This document shows, piece by piece, positions 17,849-26,993 of a stretch of DNA of 64,000 bases (positions are counted from its first letter, which is position 1; the number at the start of each line of letters is the position of its first letter). Made by a program: the position numbers and the translations under genes. Origin of the DNA: JABDGM01 sp046349975 (lineage in GTDB: Bacteria > Planctomycetota > Planctomycetia > Pirellulales > Lacipirellulaceae); NCBI GenBank assembly GCA_046349975.1, contig JAXMBH010000005.1, forward strand, positions 1 through 64,000. Direction: 5' to 3'. Under the pieces are notes generated by a model that saw only the letters and a list, made by a program, of their open reading frames with translations, was not told the origin of the DNA and ran no database searches.

Positions 17849-18877
17849 CTAGCGCCGAAGTTTCTTGGCGGACGACGGCGCGACAACCCTGCGATCGGCC
17901 GTCTGCGTATCGGCCTTGGTGGCTTTCGCAGCAGCTTTGTTCGCGGCTGAAGTGGTCGATGATTTCTTCGTCGACGACTTCTCGCTGGATGCGGTCGTCG
18001 ACTGATCCTTAAGCAGCGATTCTTCCATCTTCATGAGGTACTGCATGCTGCTGGTGGCGCCAGCGAAGCCGATGATGTGTTTGTCGACGTCCATTTTTTG
18101 GCCGATGAGGTTACCTCTTTCGATATCGAAACGGGCTTCCCCCTCCATCATCCGCTGCACGATTTGCGTCTCGATCTTCGCATCGATCGGCGAGAGCACC
18201 TGGTACGCGATCTCGATCGTGGCGACGCCGTTCTCAACGTCCGCCAGTTTGTGGTGCAGCCGCGTCTGAATCATCTTCGTGTTGGTCTTGTCGAGCTTGA
18301 CCTGTACGTCGTATGGCTCATCCCAGGTGTCGCCGATCGCCACGGACGTTTCAGGCAACCTCAACACGATCGGAGCGTTCTCTTCGGAACCTTGGCCACG
18401 CACTTTAAGATCGCGGCGGATGACTTTGCCCTGCGGTGTCATCCGCATGACGCTCAGCGGCACGCCCACGGCCTTCGCCGCGCTCTCGAAACCAGGCGGC
18501 GGCACCGCATCTTTCGTGCTGTCGTACTCGACCGGGTCCTTGTCCGGCAGTTGGTTCACCATGTGAACCTTTTCGACGACGTTCGTGATCTCGATGTCGC
18601 CATTGTCGAGCACGTCGGTCACTTTCCAGGCCTTGATTGAGTCAGTCTTCGATTGGACGGCCTGGGTTGATGTGTCGATTGTCGATTGAATGGCGGCCCG
18701 ATGCGTGACTTCGTAACGCAGCACGTCACCGCGATGGAATTTGTAGCGCAGTTCGTATTTCTTGCTATCGGCCTTGGCGGCGTCATCCTCGGCGCCAAGT
18801 GCGGCAGTACAATGCAACGCGCAGGTGGCGGAGCAGAGCAGGGCAACGGAGATGCGGTATACCGTGTGGGTCTTCAT
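17849..18877 (-). CDS. secreted hypothetical protein
   Basis: A 342-aa protein from the ATG at 18877, supported by AAGGAAG eight bases upstream. Residues 1-28 are a signal peptide ending near ALGAED. The body (about 35-290) is rich in beta-strand-like repeats such as YELRYKFHRGDVLRYEVTHRA and IEITNVVEKVHMVNQLPD, and resembles a class of exported planctomycete proteins of unknown function. The C-terminus is a low-complexity Ser/Lys/Ala tail ending in KKLRR, possibly for cell-wall or nucleic-acid contact. It is the last gene of the run, 85 bp after nadK. Confidence 0.75.
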   Translation of the reverse strand: MKTHTVYRISVALLCSATCALHCTAALGAEDDAAKADSKKYELRYKFHRGDVLRYEVTHRAAIQSTIDTSTQAVQSKTDSIKAWKVTDVLDNGDIEITNVVEKVHMVNQLPDKDPVEYDSTKDAVPPPGFESAAKAVGVPLSVMRMTPQGKVIRRDLKVRGQGSEENAPIVLRLPETSVAIGDTWDEPYDVQVKLDKTNTKMIQTRLHHKLADVENGVATIEIAYQVLSPIDAKIETQIVQRMMEGEARFDIERGNLIGQKMDVDKHIIGFAGATSSMQYLMKMEESLLKDQSTTASSEKSSTKKSSTTSAANKAAAKATKADTQTADRRVVAPSSAKKLRR

Positions 18878-18961
18878 CGAAATGCTTCCTTGCAAACTTG
18901 TTCCACGCAACCAAGCCTCTCCGAGACTTGCAATGCGTCTCGGCGAGACGCCGCCACGTGG

Positions 18962-19816
18962 TTATTTCTTCAGCCGCAGCTGGCCGCCCCAGCCGAGCTT
19001 GTCGTGCAGCGTGCGGTAGTACGCCTGCCCGCGAACCGCGACCATTTGAAACCGCGCCGGCGAACGCACGATTTGCACGCGGTCGCCGCTCCGCAATCGC
19101 CCGAGCACGCGGCCATCGACGACAAGCGATGTACCCTCATGCGGTTCGGGCACAACGAGCTCGATCGTGCGATCGGCCGAATCCACGACCGGCCGATGCG
19201 TGAGCGTGTGCGGGCTGATCGGGAGGATCACCAGCGCCTGAAGGTCGTTTCGCAGGATCGGTCCGCCGGCTGAGAGGCAGTGGGCGGTCGATCCCACCGG
19301 CGTGCTGACGATCAGGCCGTCGCAACTGTAGGTAGTTGCGAGTTCTCCGTCAACATAAAGCTCGATATCGAGCATCGAAAACGGCGGCCCTGCTAGCACG
19401 GACGTCTCGTTAAGGCACAACGAATGGTAGAGCGGCCGGCCCCCACGGGTCGCAGAACACTCGATCATGAGATGTTCGATAACCTGATGATCGCCGGCAG
19501 CGATTTCGGGCAATGCTTGTTCGAGTTGCTCAGGCTGCAATGCCGCCAGAAACCCCAGTCGCCCCAGATTCACACCCAACACGGGCCGCTGATGTTTGCC
19601 GAGCTGGTGCGCCGACCGCAAAATCGAGCCATCGCCGCCGAGGACGACGGCCAGGTCGAACTCGGGGCCATCTAGCGGCGTCGAAAAATCGAGCGACTCG
19701 CCGACCACCGTGAGATGCCGCTCGATGATCGGCCGCAGGCGGTCAACCGCGCTGCGGAGTTCAGCCCGTGTGCCATCGGCTAGGATGATTGCCCGAGGTG
19801 GATGTATGGCGGCCAT
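18962..19816 (-). CDS. nadK: NAD kinase
   Basis: A 284-aa enzyme that phosphorylates NAD to NADP. The ATP/NAD motif LGGDGSILR is at about residues 59-67, NLGRLGFLA follows near 83-91, and the C-terminal NAD-binding motif CDGLIVSTPVGSTAH is near 165-179. Length is standard. The open frame also offers a TTG at 19846 that would overlap the dxs stop; the ATG at 19816 better matches family N-termini. It follows dxs directly, so NADP supply is co-transcribed with isoprenoid synthesis. Confidence 0.95.
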   Translation of the reverse strand: MAAIHPPRAIILADGTRAELRSAVDRLRPIIERHLTVVGESLDFSTPLDGPEFDLAVVLGGDGSILRSAHQLGKHQRPVLGVNLGRLGFLAALQPEQLEQALPEIAAGDHQVIEHLMIECSATRGGRPLYHSLCLNETSVLAGPPFSMLDIELYVDGELATTYSCDGLIVSTPVGSTAHCLSAGGPILRNDLQALVILPISPHTLTHRPVVDSADRTIELVVPEPHEGTSLVVDGRVLGRLRSGDRVQIVRSPARFQMVAVRGQAYYRTLHDKLGWGGQLRLKK

Positions 19817-19842
19817 TCGCAGTGCCCGAATCTGCAGAAACG

Positions 19843-21783
19843 TCAAACGTCGGAACCATGCGCGGCGATTGAAATCGCCGACGCGCTGCCATGCGCGACC
19901 ACTCCGGCTAATGCGCGGCAGGCGGTGGCGATGCCAACTGCATCGATCCCCAGATCGGCCAGCAGTTCGTTGCGCTCGCCATGTTCGATGAACTTGTCGG
20001 GAATACCGAGCCGACGGACGTGGCCGGTGTTTAAGCCTGCCTCGGCGGCCGTTTCCAGCACCGCGGAACCGAAGCCACCCATGAGCGCACCTTCCTCAAC
20101 CGTGACCACGAAACCGCACTCGCGCATCGCCTTGGTGACAACCGCTGTATCGAGTGGCTTCACAAACCGCATGTTAACAACGCCGACATGCAGTCCTTCA
20201 ACTCGGAGCGACTCAGCCGCCTTCAAGCAATCGGCAAGCAGCGCGCCGCAACACAGGATGACGCCATCCTCGCCCCAGGAAAGCACGTCGCTCTTGCCGA
20301 GTGAGAGCGGCGCACGCTCGGCATCGATTGTCGGCAGCGTACCCTTCGGATAGCGAATCGAGCACGGCGCCTCGTGCTGTAGCGAGAAGTCGAGCATTTC
20401 GACAAGATCGTGCTCGTCGGCCGGCGCCATGACCACCATGTTCGGAAAGATCCGCATGTAGCTCAGGTCGAACACGCCGTGGTGGGTCGGGCCATCGGGG
20501 CCGGCGAGCCCGCCGCGATCGAGCATGAAAGTTACAGGCAAACTCTGCAGGGCAACCTCTTGGAAGATCTGATCGAACGAACGTTGCAGAAACGTGCTGT
20601 AGATATCGACGACCGGCCGCAGGCCGACCTTCGCTTGACCGGCGGCAAATGCCACGGCGTGGCTCTCGCAAATGCCGGTGTCGAAGAAGCGATCTGGGAA
20701 TGTTTCGCGAACACGCTCTAAGTTGTTCCCCTGGCACATGGCCGCAGTGAGGACCGTCACGCGCGGATTCGCTTGCATCTGTTCGTAGATCGCGTTCGAC
20801 GCCGCGTGCGTGAACGCGCGTGCGGAACTCTTCTTCATCTGTACGACTTCATCGGCGCAACGCTCAAACTGCGGCGGCGCGTGGAACAGGACGGGGTCTT
20901 CGGCGGCCGGACGAAAACCGTGACCTTTCTCCGTGACGACGTGCAGCATCACCGGGCCATCCACGTTGCGCACCATCCGCAAGTACTTCCGCAACAGGCC
21001 GATGTTGTGGCCGTCGATCGGACCGAAGTAATGTAGTCCCAAGTCTTCGAACAGCATGCCGCCGTGCAGGCCGGCCTTCGCCGCCTCTTTGATCTGGGCG
21101 AGGAACCGTTCGACCGGATCGCCCAAGAGCGGCACCTTGCCCAGCACCTTCACAACCTCTTCCTTTAAGCCGGAGTACATCCGGTTCATTCGCAGCCGGT
21201 CGAGATAATCGGCCACTCCCCCCACGCGTGGGCAAATCGACATCTTGTTGTCATTGAGCACGATGAGAAACCGCTTGCTCGTACGCTGCACGTTGTTGAG
21301 TGCTTCGAATACGATACCCGACGGAAACGCGCCATCGCCGATCACTGCAACACTCCAGCGGCCTTCATCAGCGCGCAGCTGCTCGTCGCCACTCGCCAGA
21401 CCGAGCGCCGTTGACACGCTACAGCCCGCGTGGCCCGTCATGAAAAGGTCGTACTCGCTCTCTTCGGGGTTCGGGTAGCCCATCAGGCCACCCTTGGTCC
21501 GCATCGTGTTGAATTGCGGATAGCGGCCGGTGAGCAGCTTGTGCGGGTAAATCTGGTGGCCGGTGTCCCAAATCAGCCGATCGCGGCGAAAGTCGAACGT
21601 TTGATGCAGCGCGATGCATAGCTCGACGACACCCAGGTTCGAAGCGAAATGGGCGCTGCGGCAACTCACGAGGTTGCACAACACTTCGCGCATCTCGGAG
21701 GCCAGCCGCTCAAGCTGCGGCAACGACAGGTCGCGCAAATCATCTGGAGACTGAATGGACGGCAGAATCGGGGTCTGGGGCAC
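19843..21783 (-). CDS. dxs: 1-deoxy-D-xylulose-5-phosphate synthase
   Basis: A 646-aa thiamine-diphosphate enzyme that condenses pyruvate and glyceraldehyde-3-phosphate, the first step of the MEP isoprenoid pathway. DTGHQIYPHK at 73-82 and the ThDP/Mg motif GDGAFPSGIVFEALNN at 149-164 are visible, and the transketolase pyrimidine domain has ICESHAVAFAAG. The start is a GTG at 21783. The gene lies between the prenyl synthase and nadK, a common bacterial arrangement with xseA-xseB upstream. Confidence 0.97.
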   Translation of the reverse strand: MPQTPILPSIQSPDDLRDLSLPQLERLASEMREVLCNLVSCRSAHFASNLGVVELCIALHQTFDFRRDRLIWDTGHQIYPHKLLTGRYPQFNTMRTKGGLMGYPNPEESEYDLFMTGHAGCSVSTALGLASGDEQLRADEGRWSVAVIGDGAFPSGIVFEALNNVQRTSKRFLIVLNDNKMSICPRVGGVADYLDRLRMNRMYSGLKEEVVKVLGKVPLLGDPVERFLAQIKEAAKAGLHGGMLFEDLGLHYFGPIDGHNIGLLRKYLRMVRNVDGPVMLHVVTEKGHGFRPAAEDPVLFHAPPQFERCADEVVQMKKSSARAFTHAASNAIYEQMQANPRVTVLTAAMCQGNNLERVRETFPDRFFDTGICESHAVAFAAGQAKVGLRPVVDIYSTFLQRSFDQIFQEVALQSLPVTFMLDRGGLAGPDGPTHHGVFDLSYMRIFPNMVVMAPADEHDLVEMLDFSLQHEAPCSIRYPKGTLPTIDAERAPLSLGKSDVLSWGEDGVILCCGALLADCLKAAESLRVEGLHVGVVNMRFVKPLDTAVVTKAMRECGFVVTVEEGALMGGFGSAVLETAAEAGLNTGHVRRLGIPDKFIEHGERNELLADLGIDAVGIATACRALAGVVAHGSASAISIAAHGSDV

Positions 21784-21855
21784 GTGTCACTCGTAGCGAG
21801 GATCGGTCGGGCAGTCGGCGGCGGTCAAAAGTGGACCACTATCTTATCGGCGCTG

Positions 21856-22911
21856 TCAATTTTTCCGCGAGCAGACAAATTTGGCCAGCGCCCGCAGCGG
21901 TTCGGCACGCGGGCCGAATATATCGATCATAGCACATGCGTCGCCCACAAGCCGGGCGGCCTCGGAGCGGCTCTCTTCGATGCCCAGCAGCCGCGGGAAC
22001 GTTAATTTATTGTGGCCGGCGTCTTTCGCGACACGCTTACCCATGCTGGCCTCGTCGCCGGCAACGTCGAGCAGGTCGTCCGTAATTTGAAAGGCGAGGC
22101 CGACTTTTTCACCGTAGCCGGTGAGGGCGGCAAGCTGGTCACTTGTGGCGCCTGCAACCAGGCCGCCAAGTTCGAGCGCGGCACGAATGAGCGCGCCGGT
22201 CTTACGACGGTGAATGCCCTGAAGTTCAGCGAGGCCGTGCGAAATGGTGGGACTTGGCACGGCGATCGCCATCTCCAAATCGGCAGCCTGCCCCCCCACG
22301 AGTGCCGTGGCGCCGGCGGCCTTGCCGAGTACCGCACAGCACTTGGCGGCCACAGCGGCCGGCTCGACGTCGACTGCCATCACGTCGAACGCGCGGGCCA
22401 AAAGTGCGTCGCCGACAAGGATCGCGGTCGCCTCGCCAAACACTTTGTGACAGGTCGGGCGGCCGCGGCGGAGGTCGTCATCATCCATCGCGGGCAGGTC
22501 ATCGTGCACGAGCGAATAGGCATGAACCATTTCCACGGCGCAGGCCGCCGGCAGTCCGGCAGCGATTGAACCACCGCAGGCCTCGGCCGCCATCAATACC
22601 AGCCGCGGCCTCAGACGTTTGCCGGGGGCGAGCAGCGCGTAACGAATTGCTTCGCGCAGTTGCGCGGGGCAATTCGCATCGAATTGCGTATAGCGATCGA
22701 GCGCTGCGTTAATGCGCTCGGTGTGAAGATCGGTTTGTGCTGCCGGCTGAACGCCGGTCGGAGATGCCACGTTAAATTTAGATTCCGCGAGAGTTGAAGC
22801 GATCGGCAACAAGTTCGGGGCGTTACGCGACGATTCGTGTTGTAAGCAAGCAAATGCCGCGCGAACCTTCCCTACCGCTCCCTGAAAGGGAGGCAAATCC
22901 GAAGCGGCCAT
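21856..22911 (-). CDS. ispA: polyprenyl (farnesyl-type) diphosphate synthase
   Basis: It condenses isopentenyl diphosphate with allylic diphosphates to make C15-C20 prenyl chains. The first Asp-rich motif is in LVHDDLPAMDDDDLRRGRP (residues 135-152) and the second is ITDDLLDVAGD near 281-291; GKRLRP at 97-102 binds the diphosphate. The frame of 351 aa is about 50 residues longer than usual; a GTG at 22770 (304 aa) would give the normal N-terminus. It sits between xseB (25 bp) and dxs (72 bp). The product length is not certain, so the symbol is by context. Confidence 0.92.
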   Translation of the reverse strand: MAASDLPPFQGAVGKVRAAFACLQHESSRNAPNLLPIASTLAESKFNVASPTGVQPAAQTDLHTERINAALDRYTQFDANCPAQLREAIRYALLAPGKRLRPRLVLMAAEACGGSIAAGLPAACAVEMVHAYSLVHDDLPAMDDDDLRRGRPTCHKVFGEATAILVGDALLARAFDVMAVDVEPAAVAAKCCAVLGKAAGATALVGGQAADLEMAIAVPSPTISHGLAELQGIHRRKTGALIRAALELGGLVAGATSDQLAALTGYGEKVGLAFQITDDLLDVAGDEASMGKRVAKDAGHNKLTFPRLLGIEESRSEAARLVGDACAMIDIFGPRAEPLRALAKFVCSRKN

Positions 22912-22935
22912 CGAAACGGTGATGCGGTCGCCATT

Positions 22936-23316
22936 CTAAAATAGCCGCGGCACCTCGTCCACGTCGTCGTCGTTCACGGTGGCCCGTTGGGCGACAGGCT
23001 TTGCGGCGGTCGTACGCCGCTGCTTGCGCGAAGCGGCTTTGCCTTCGATCGAGTCGACATCTCCCTCATTGAAAGGCGTGGTAATCGGATTGCCTTCGGC
23101 ATCGACGCCGCTCAAAAGTTCAATCTTCCGCTCCGCAGCATCAAGCAGCTGTTGGCAGCCCTTAAGGTGGCGCACGCCTTCCTCATAGCGAGCGAGAGCA
23201 TCCGAAAGGCCCAGCTTGCCGCTTTCCAGTTCGGCGACGATCTTCTCCAACTCGACCAGCGATTCTTCAAACGAACTGGCACATTCTTCGCGCGGCGATG
23301 AATTCTTCTTTCCCAT
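22936..23316 (-). CDS. xseB: exodeoxyribonuclease VII small subunit
   Basis: A 126-aa protein from the ATG at 23316 with GAGG upstream; the open frame to 23376 is longer than needed. The conserved core is SFEESLVELEKIVAELESGKLGLSDALARYEEGV at about residues 15-48, typical of the short helical-hairpin subunit that regulates XseA. A basic, low-complexity tail of about 50 residues is extra compared with the usual 80 aa. It lies 111 bp after xseA. Confidence 0.93.
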   Translation of the reverse strand: MGKKNSSPREECASSFEESLVELEKIVAELESGKLGLSDALARYEEGVRHLKGCQQLLDAAERKIELLSGVDAEGNPITTPFNEGDVDSIEGKAASRKQRRTTAAKPVAQRATVNDDDVDEVPRLF

Positions 23317-23427
23317 ACCCACAACCTCGTTCCCACGTCGCACATCTGCCGTGGCTGGCTCTGCATAAGATCGCAATGCCGCGATGCTCTGCGTCGCGTT
23401 GAATCGTTCTCATCACTATTAATGTGG

Positions 23428-24651
23428 CTACTGGTCGATCCGTTCGACTTTGCTCACCGCCTCGCCACTCGCAAAACGCGTACTAATCCTCTGCCCCACA
23501 TACAAGTCACTCGCGCGGCGCACCACCGCCCGCGAACTGGCATCCTGCGTTATCGTATACCCCCGCGCGAGTACGGCCAACGGGCTCAGCGACTCGACCT
23601 TGCCGGCCAGCCGGGCCAGTCGACCTTCACGGTCTTGCACCAGCCGGCGCAGCAAGCGCTGGGCGTGGGTGGCCACCTCGTCCAGATGTCGGCTGCGGTC
23701 GTGAATCAAATCAAACGGCCGGCGGAAAGGGCGTTGGGCGGCAATGCCATCGTAACGCGCGCGCAACCACGCGACTCGGCGCTGGGCGGCGTGGCGGAGT
23801 CGCTGCTGGTATGCACGAACGCGGATATTAATCTCATCGGCAGCTGGCACGATGCGTTCGGCTGCTTCACTCGGCGTGAGCGCCCGCACATCGGCGGCAA
23901 GATCGGCGAGCGTGACATCGATTTCGTGTCCAACAGCGGAAACCGTAGGAATGCGCGAGGCAGCGATGGCCCGCACGACCGGTTCTTCATTGAATGACCA
24001 GAGATCTTCGAGGCTGCCGCCGCCGCGGCCGACGACGAGGATATCCGGCCGCGGATCGAGCCGGTTCGCCAGCCGAATTCCGGCGGCGATTTCCTGGGCA
24101 GCTCCCTCGCCCTGCACCCGGGCCGGAATCACGAGCACGTCGACGCCGCGCCAGCGCCGCCGCAGCACTTGCAAGAAGTCGTGAATCGCGGCGCCCGTCG
24201 GGCTAGTGACGAAGGCGACCGACCGCGGAAACGACGGTAATTGGCGTTTGCGCGCCGGGTCAAATAATCCTTCGGCTGCCAACTTCTCGCGCAGCTTGCG
24301 GAGCGCGAGCTCCAGGGCCCCAACGCCCTTCGGTTGCAGCTCATCGACAACGAGCTGGTAGCTGCCGCGCGGTGCGTACACGTCGATGTGGCCATGGCAA
24401 ATGACGTCGAGTCCGTCGGCCAGATCGAACTTGATCCGGCTGGCGGCAGAGCGCCACATCACGGCGCGAATCTGGGCTTGGTCGTCCTTCAGCGTGAAGT
24501 ACGAATGGCCCGACTGCGGCCGCGAATAGTTTGAAATCTCACCTGCAACCCAGACGCTCGTAAACTGATTTTCGAGCGAGCTCTTAATCTGCGCGGTCAG
24601 CTGCCCCACCGTGAGCGTTTGATGGGCCGGCGGTTGCATCGTGGAGGGCAT
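23428..24651 (-). CDS. xseA: exodeoxyribonuclease VII large subunit
   Basis: A 407-aa nuclease subunit that degrades single-stranded DNA to oligonucleotides with XseB. An N-terminal OB fold (VWVAGEISNYSRPQSGHSYF, about residues 39-58) is followed by the catalytic domain with VTSPTGAAIHDFLQVLRRR, VGRGGGSLEDLWSFNEE and SAVGHEIDVTLADLAADVRALTPSEAAE, all family hallmarks. The coiled C-terminus then leads to xseB. Standard length. Confidence 0.96.
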   Translation of the reverse strand: MPSTMQPPAHQTLTVGQLTAQIKSSLENQFTSVWVAGEISNYSRPQSGHSYFTLKDDQAQIRAVMWRSAASRIKFDLADGLDVICHGHIDVYAPRGSYQLVVDELQPKGVGALELALRKLREKLAAEGLFDPARKRQLPSFPRSVAFVTSPTGAAIHDFLQVLRRRWRGVDVLVIPARVQGEGAAQEIAAGIRLANRLDPRPDILVVGRGGGSLEDLWSFNEEPVVRAIAASRIPTVSAVGHEIDVTLADLAADVRALTPSEAAERIVPAADEINIRVRAYQQRLRHAAQRRVAWLRARYDGIAAQRPFRRPFDLIHDRSRHLDEVATHAQRLLRRLVQDREGRLARLAGKVESLSPLAVLARGYTITQDASSRAVVRRASDLYVGQRISTRFASGEAVSKVERIDQ

Positions 24652-24753
24652 GGGCAGCGAAAACTTCGCAAACGTATGGCAGGGCGGCGAGTGTACATTC
24701 GCTCACGCCGCCAAGATAGCAGGTTCGCCGAACGGCGTCGAACCACTTTCCAC

Positions 24754-25548
24754 TCACGCGACCTTAATTTGTAAGTCGGCAAGCGAGGGAAGATCGTTGC
24801 CTGGCGACACGAGCGGCGCAGCGGCGGGCCCCGGCCGGACGACGACCTCACCGGCTTTGTTCGTGCCGGCCGCAGCCCAAGCTTCCGCCTCGGTCGTCAA
24901 ATCATTCATGAGCTGTTCAACTCGTCCCCGGCAGGCTTCCAGTTGGCCACGGTCAAGGTCCGTCGGCAACATCATCGGCGGACCGACGACAACTCGAGCT
25001 CGCGAGAACGGCCGCGGAATGGCGAATTTGTCCCAACTGTTCACCCGCCACGGGCGATCGGAGCCGAAGCCCATGGCCACGAGCGGCAGTCGTAGCCGCG
25101 ATGCCAGGTAGATCGGTCCCAGCGCCATATGCCGCCGCGGACCGCGCGGGCCGTCGGGCGTAATCGTGAGATGTTGACACCTGCTCCGGTCGAACAGTTG
25201 CCACAAGGCCTTTGCCCCACCCTGATAGGTCGATCCGCGGACGCAATCAAATCCCATGTGCAGCGCGACGCGGGCGAGAATGTCGGCATCGATGTGCTGG
25301 CTCAGGAGCATCGCCAGGTGACAGTGCCCACGAAGGTGCAGCGGGATGAGAATGTTCTCATGCCAGAAAATGTAGATCCGCGGGCCGCCGTAGCCGAGCT
25401 GGGGGTCGACCGAACGATCGTAGAACGCCACCCGATAGTCGAGCGTGCGCATCCAAGCCCGCACGATGAGCGCGGTCATCAGGCCGGCCGCGTGCAAGAT
25501 CGGCCGCGGCCAAGGCTTCCTTTTCTTTTTTTTCTTCTTCCCTGCCAT
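24754..25548 (-). CDS. lysophospholipid acyltransferase-like protein (DUF374)
   Basis: A 264-aa protein from the ATG at 25548 (GGAAG just upstream; GTG at 25563 is the alternative). It opens with a Lys run (AGKKKKKKRK), then a hydrophobic segment. The core has FWHENILIPL, the acceptor-type loop GFDCVRGSTYQGGAKAL and ITPDGPRGPRRHMALG, which are DUF374 features related to the LpxL/PlsC acyltransferases. It probably transfers an acyl chain to an envelope lipid at the inner membrane. It follows dapF by about 50 bp. Confidence 0.85.
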   Translation of the reverse strand: MAGKKKKKKRKPWPRPILHAAGLMTALIVRAWMRTLDYRVAFYDRSVDPQLGYGGPRIYIFWHENILIPLHLRGHCHLAMLLSQHIDADILARVALHMGFDCVRGSTYQGGAKALWQLFDRSRCQHLTITPDGPRGPRRHMALGPIYLASRLRLPLVAMGFGSDRPWRVNSWDKFAIPRPFSRARVVVGPPMMLPTDLDRGQLEACRGRVEQLMNDLTTEAEAWAAAGTNKAGEVVVRPGPAAAPLVSPGNDLPSLADLQIKVA

Positions 25549-25599
25549 TGTGCTTCCGGACACAAATCCTCGTCATCCTGCCGCATTCCTGGCGGCCAA

Positions 25600-26454
25600 T
25601 CATCCAAGTGGCCAATCGCCGCTGAACACTTCTGTTGCCGGGCCGGTCATGTATACGTGGTTATCGCGATCACTCCATTCGATCGACAAGTCACCACCCA
25701 AAAGGTGAATCATCACCTGCCGGTCGGTCCGGCCGGAAAGTACGCCGGCAACACAAACCGACGACGCCCCGGTGCCGCATGCGTACGTTTCACCCGAGCC
25801 GCGCTCCCAAGTGCGCTGCCGCAGCTCGCTTCGGCTAATGACCTCCACGAACTCGACGTTGGTCTTCTTGGGAAAATGCGAATCGACTTCCACCTTCGGC
25901 CCGATGCCCAACACCAGTTCGTCGTTCGCCTCCTCGACGAACGCGATGCAGTGCGGATTGCCCATCGAAACCGCAGTCACGTGCAGCTCGCGACCGGCCA
26001 CGATTAACGGCACATCGACCACAGGCTCCTCTGGCCCCGCCGCCGAGCGGAGTGTGGTCGGAACGCGGGAAGGAATCAAGATCGGCTCGCCCATATCCAC
26101 GCGCACCCGGTCAACAAGACCATTCGTAACGTGCATTGCGAGCGACAGCACGCGGCCATTCGATTCGATCGTGAGCGTGTCATTCCGCTTGATGCCGTGG
26201 TCGTACACGTACTTGGCCACGCAACGAATGCCATTGCCGCACATTTCAGAGTACGAGCCGTCGGCGTTGTACATCCGCATTTCGGCATCCGCCCTTGCGG
26301 AGGGGCAGATCAGAATGAGCCCATCGCTGCCGATGCCGAAATGGCGATCGGAAACCTTCCGGGCAAGCTCAGGAATGTTGTCGGGCACTTTTTGCGCGAA
26401 GCAATCGACATAGATATAGTCGTTGCCGGCACCGTGCATTTTGGTGAAGCGCAT
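25600..26454 (-). CDS. dapF: diaminopimelate epimerase
   Basis: A 284-aa enzyme that converts LL- to meso-diaminopimelate for lysine and peptidoglycan. The ATG at 26454 gives the family start MRFTKMHGAGNDYIYVD; the 38 extra upstream residues come from repeat DNA. The two active-site cysteines are in MCGNGIRC (about residue 73) and ACGTGAS (about 221). Its presence fits a planctomycete that makes DAP peptidoglycan. It is followed closely by the acyltransferase gene. Confidence 0.96.
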   Translation of the reverse strand: MRFTKMHGAGNDYIYVDCFAQKVPDNIPELARKVSDRHFGIGSDGLILICPSARADAEMRMYNADGSYSEMCGNGIRCVAKYVYDHGIKRNDTLTIESNGRVLSLAMHVTNGLVDRVRVDMGEPILIPSRVPTTLRSAAGPEEPVVDVPLIVAGRELHVTAVSMGNPHCIAFVEEANDELVLGIGPKVEVDSHFPKKTNVEFVEVISRSELRQRTWERGSGETYACGTGASSVCVAGVLSGRTDRQVMIHLLGGDLSIEWSDRDNHVYMTGPATEVFSGDWPLG

Positions 26455-26469
26455 TGGTCCGAGGCGTCC

Positions 26470-26604
26470 GTAGTCAGTGGTCCGTAGTCCGTTGCAGGAG
26501 TGGGTGGCACGCCCTGAAAGGGCGTGGAATGTCGTGCCAATCGACCACACCCTTTCCGGGCGCGCCACCCAGCCGTAGTCAGTGGTCTGGAGTCCGTTGC
26601 AAGC
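26470..26604. repeat. composite repeat upstream of dapF
   Basis: Copies of GTAGTCAGTGGTC followed by GTAGTCCGTTGCA-like sequence lie at about 26470 and 26576. They flank the palindromic repeat (26505-26575), whose arms are GGGTGGCACGCCCTGAAAGG and its diverged complement. This is the second copy of the element at the left window edge. It explains the spurious N-terminal extension of dapF. Confidence 0.65.
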
Positions 26605-26625
26605 AAGACCTACGACTACCGCACT

Positions 26626-26961
26626 TCACCCCATGAGGTCAAGCTTCGTGCCCGAGAGGCCGCTGGCGTCTTTGCTTTGGCGGCTCTCGATGGCACCGTC
26701 GGCTGGACCCGGCGTCGCGGCGGTTTTCTTGGCATTCGCCGGTGCTTCCCACAGCCGGCGGCCGTCGGCATCGCGTTCCGAGCTTTCCTGATCTTTGTCC
26801 GTCTGCCCGATGCCGGCCGAACGTTCGGCGTGCTCCTGCACGTCGGCGGCGCGGCTTTGGGCGAGCGAGTCCTTTGCGCGGTCGGTCTCACTGCTGGCCG
26901 ACTGCGAGAGTGACGCTCCCGCCGCGCTGCTTAACAAACCCCCGAGTGGCGCCATCGTCAT
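26626..26961 (-). CDS. small planctomycete-type conserved hypothetical protein
   Basis: A 111-aa protein. GAGGAG eight bases before the ATG at 26961 supports the start. It is Ser/Ala/Glu-rich and appears disordered. The block AGIGQTDKDQESSERDADGRRLWE near residues 49-72 and the C-terminal GLSGTKLDLMG are the parts I recognise from planctomycete hypothetical proteins. There is no signal or membrane segment. It lies 32 bp after the AsmA-like gene and before the dapF leader. Function unknown. Confidence 0.65.
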   Translation of the reverse strand: MTMAPLGGLLSSAAGASLSQSASSETDRAKDSLAQSRAADVQEHAERSAGIGQTDKDQESSERDADGRRLWEAPANAKKTAATPGPADGAIESRQSKDASGLSGTKLDLMG

Positions 26962-26993
26962 GGGACTACTCCTCTTTGGTCCTCGCCTGTGCG

